Shown: one piece after another, positions 63,617 through 64,000 of the stretch
Layout: each line of letters starts with the position of its first letter
Position numbering within the stretch: the stretch's first letter is position 1
Assembly (NCBI GenBank): GCA_052173655.1
Contig: JBQMYD010000002.1
Location: forward strand, 124,001-188,000
Length of the DNA: 64,000 nt
Origin: RGIG9060 sp052173655
GTDB taxonomy: Bacteria; Spirochaetota; Spirochaetia; Treponematales; Treponemataceae
Direction of reading: 5' to 3'
The notes under the pieces: model-generated
Seen by the model: only the letters and a program-made list of their open reading frames with translations
Told to the model about the DNA's origin: nothing
Database searches by the model: none
Position numbers and translations under genes: made by a program

Positions 63617-64000
63617 ATGAAAGATTTAGTTTTACTTGGGGATGAAGCTCTTGCACTGGGAGCTATTCATGCCGGCCTTTCTGCAGCTTTCGGTTATCCG
63701 GGAACTCCTTCCACGGAAATAATGGAATATTTAATTGAAAAATACGAAAATGAAGGAGGACCTGTTTCTCAGTGGTGTTCAAATGAAAAAACTGCGTATG
63801 AATCGGCTCTTGGAGCAAGTTTTGCAGGAAAACGCACAATTGTAACAATGAAGCATGTAGGTCTTAATGCTTGTGCAGATGCGTTTATGAATTCCAGCCT
63901 TTTGGGAATTAACGGCGGTTTAGTTGTTTGTGTAGCCGATGATCCCGGTATGCATTCAAGCCAAGGTGAACAAGATTCTCGATTTTATTCAGATTTTGCA
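63617..64000 (+). CDS. iorA: Indolepyruvate ferredoxin oxidoreductase alpha subunit, 3' end outside the window
   Basis: Only the first 128 residues are visible. The N terminus LLGDEALALGAIHAGLSAAFGYPGTPSTEIMEYL is typical of IorA, and SNEKTAYESALGASFAGKRTIVTMKHVGLN, then the VADDPGMHSSQGEQDSR thiamine-binding-region motif, support it. The enzyme decarboxylates arylpyruvates from aromatic amino acids to aryl-acetyl-CoA, reducing ferredoxin. The paaK and ACT genes at 16-18 kb belong to the same pathway but lie 46 kb away. The beta subunit is expected just downstream. Confidence 0.92.
   Translation, partial: MKDLVLLGDEALALGAIHAGLSAAFGYPGTPSTEIMEYLIEKYENEGGPVSQWCSNEKTAYESALGASFAGKRTIVTMKHVGLNACADAFMNSSLLGINGGLVVCVADDPGMHSSQGEQDSRFYSDFA

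Noticed and set aside
1..64000. Mobile elements, phage genes, CRISPR arrays, tRNA or rRNA genes
   Set aside because: None were seen. No transposase or integrase motifs, no regularly spaced repeats, and no cloverleaf-like sequence ending in the T-loop pattern in the gaps.

Overview
The window is a dense, AT-rich bacterial chromosome segment. It has about 52 protein genes on both strands, no tRNA or rRNA gene, no CRISPR array, no transposase or phage gene, and no gene-free stretch longer than about 250 bases. The mix of proteins, the low GC content and the style of the lipoproteins best fit a host-associated spirochaete of the genus Treponema. This is recognition by eye, not a database result. 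Gene calls rest on protein motifs; functions given only as families are marked as such.

Layout. 1-3.3 kb: proline synthesis (proB 3' part, proC) and mnmG. 3.3-7.9 kb, minus strand: adenosine deaminase, oligoendopeptidase F, and a CPA2 cation/proton antiporter with CBS domains. 8.0-9.9 kb: a small TSCPD protein and glutamine synthetase. 9.9-16.2 kb: a GH63/trehalase-like hydrolase, an unknown membrane-anchored protein, a TPR lipoprotein and a TraB-family protein. 16.3-22.9 kb: phenylacetate-CoA ligase, a double-ACT protein, PTS enzyme I, der, a MerR regulator and an Rsm22-like protein. 22.9-30.2 kb, minus strand: AI-2E family permease, long-chain acyl-CoA synthetase, membrane-anchored PI-PLC, NAD(P)HX repair fusion, HIRAN protein. 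30.3-38.0 kb: GH13 glucosidase, divergent polysaccharide deacetylase, tsaD, aroA, then mgtC and radA on the minus strand. 38.2-42.9 kb: a four-gene redox operon in which two homologous unknown membrane proteins flank a CrtI-like flavoprotein and a flavin/2Fe-2S reductase. 43-45.5 kb: nadE and a CBS/DRTGG pyrophosphatase. 45.7-53.6 kb: a FadR-like regulator followed by five genes (GlpA-like, GlpB-like and DUF1667 proteins, an FGGY kinase, an alkyl-DHAP-synthase-like flavoenzyme), closed by a strong terminator. 53.7-60.2 kb: Mrp ATPase, a nuclease/phosphatase-like lipoprotein, ychF, a PAP2-like protein, an RqcH-like protein and a HAD hydrolase. 60.2-63.4 kb: an iron-type ABC importer with a striking palindromic site upstream. 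63.6 kb to the end: the 5' part of iorA.

Three results deserve most attention. (1) The 38.2-42.9 kb operon looks like an uncharacterised membrane redox system built around a duplicated membrane protein family. (2) The 45.7-53.6 kb operon joins a FadR-like regulator and a FadR-type TGGTnnnACCA site to enzymes that could run from a polyol through DHAP to ether-lipid chemistry; the flavoenzyme keeps the AGPS catalytic residues. (3) About seven genes have a sigma70-type promoter whose -10 box lies only 6-8 bases before the start codon with no ribosome binding site, which predicts leaderless mRNAs.
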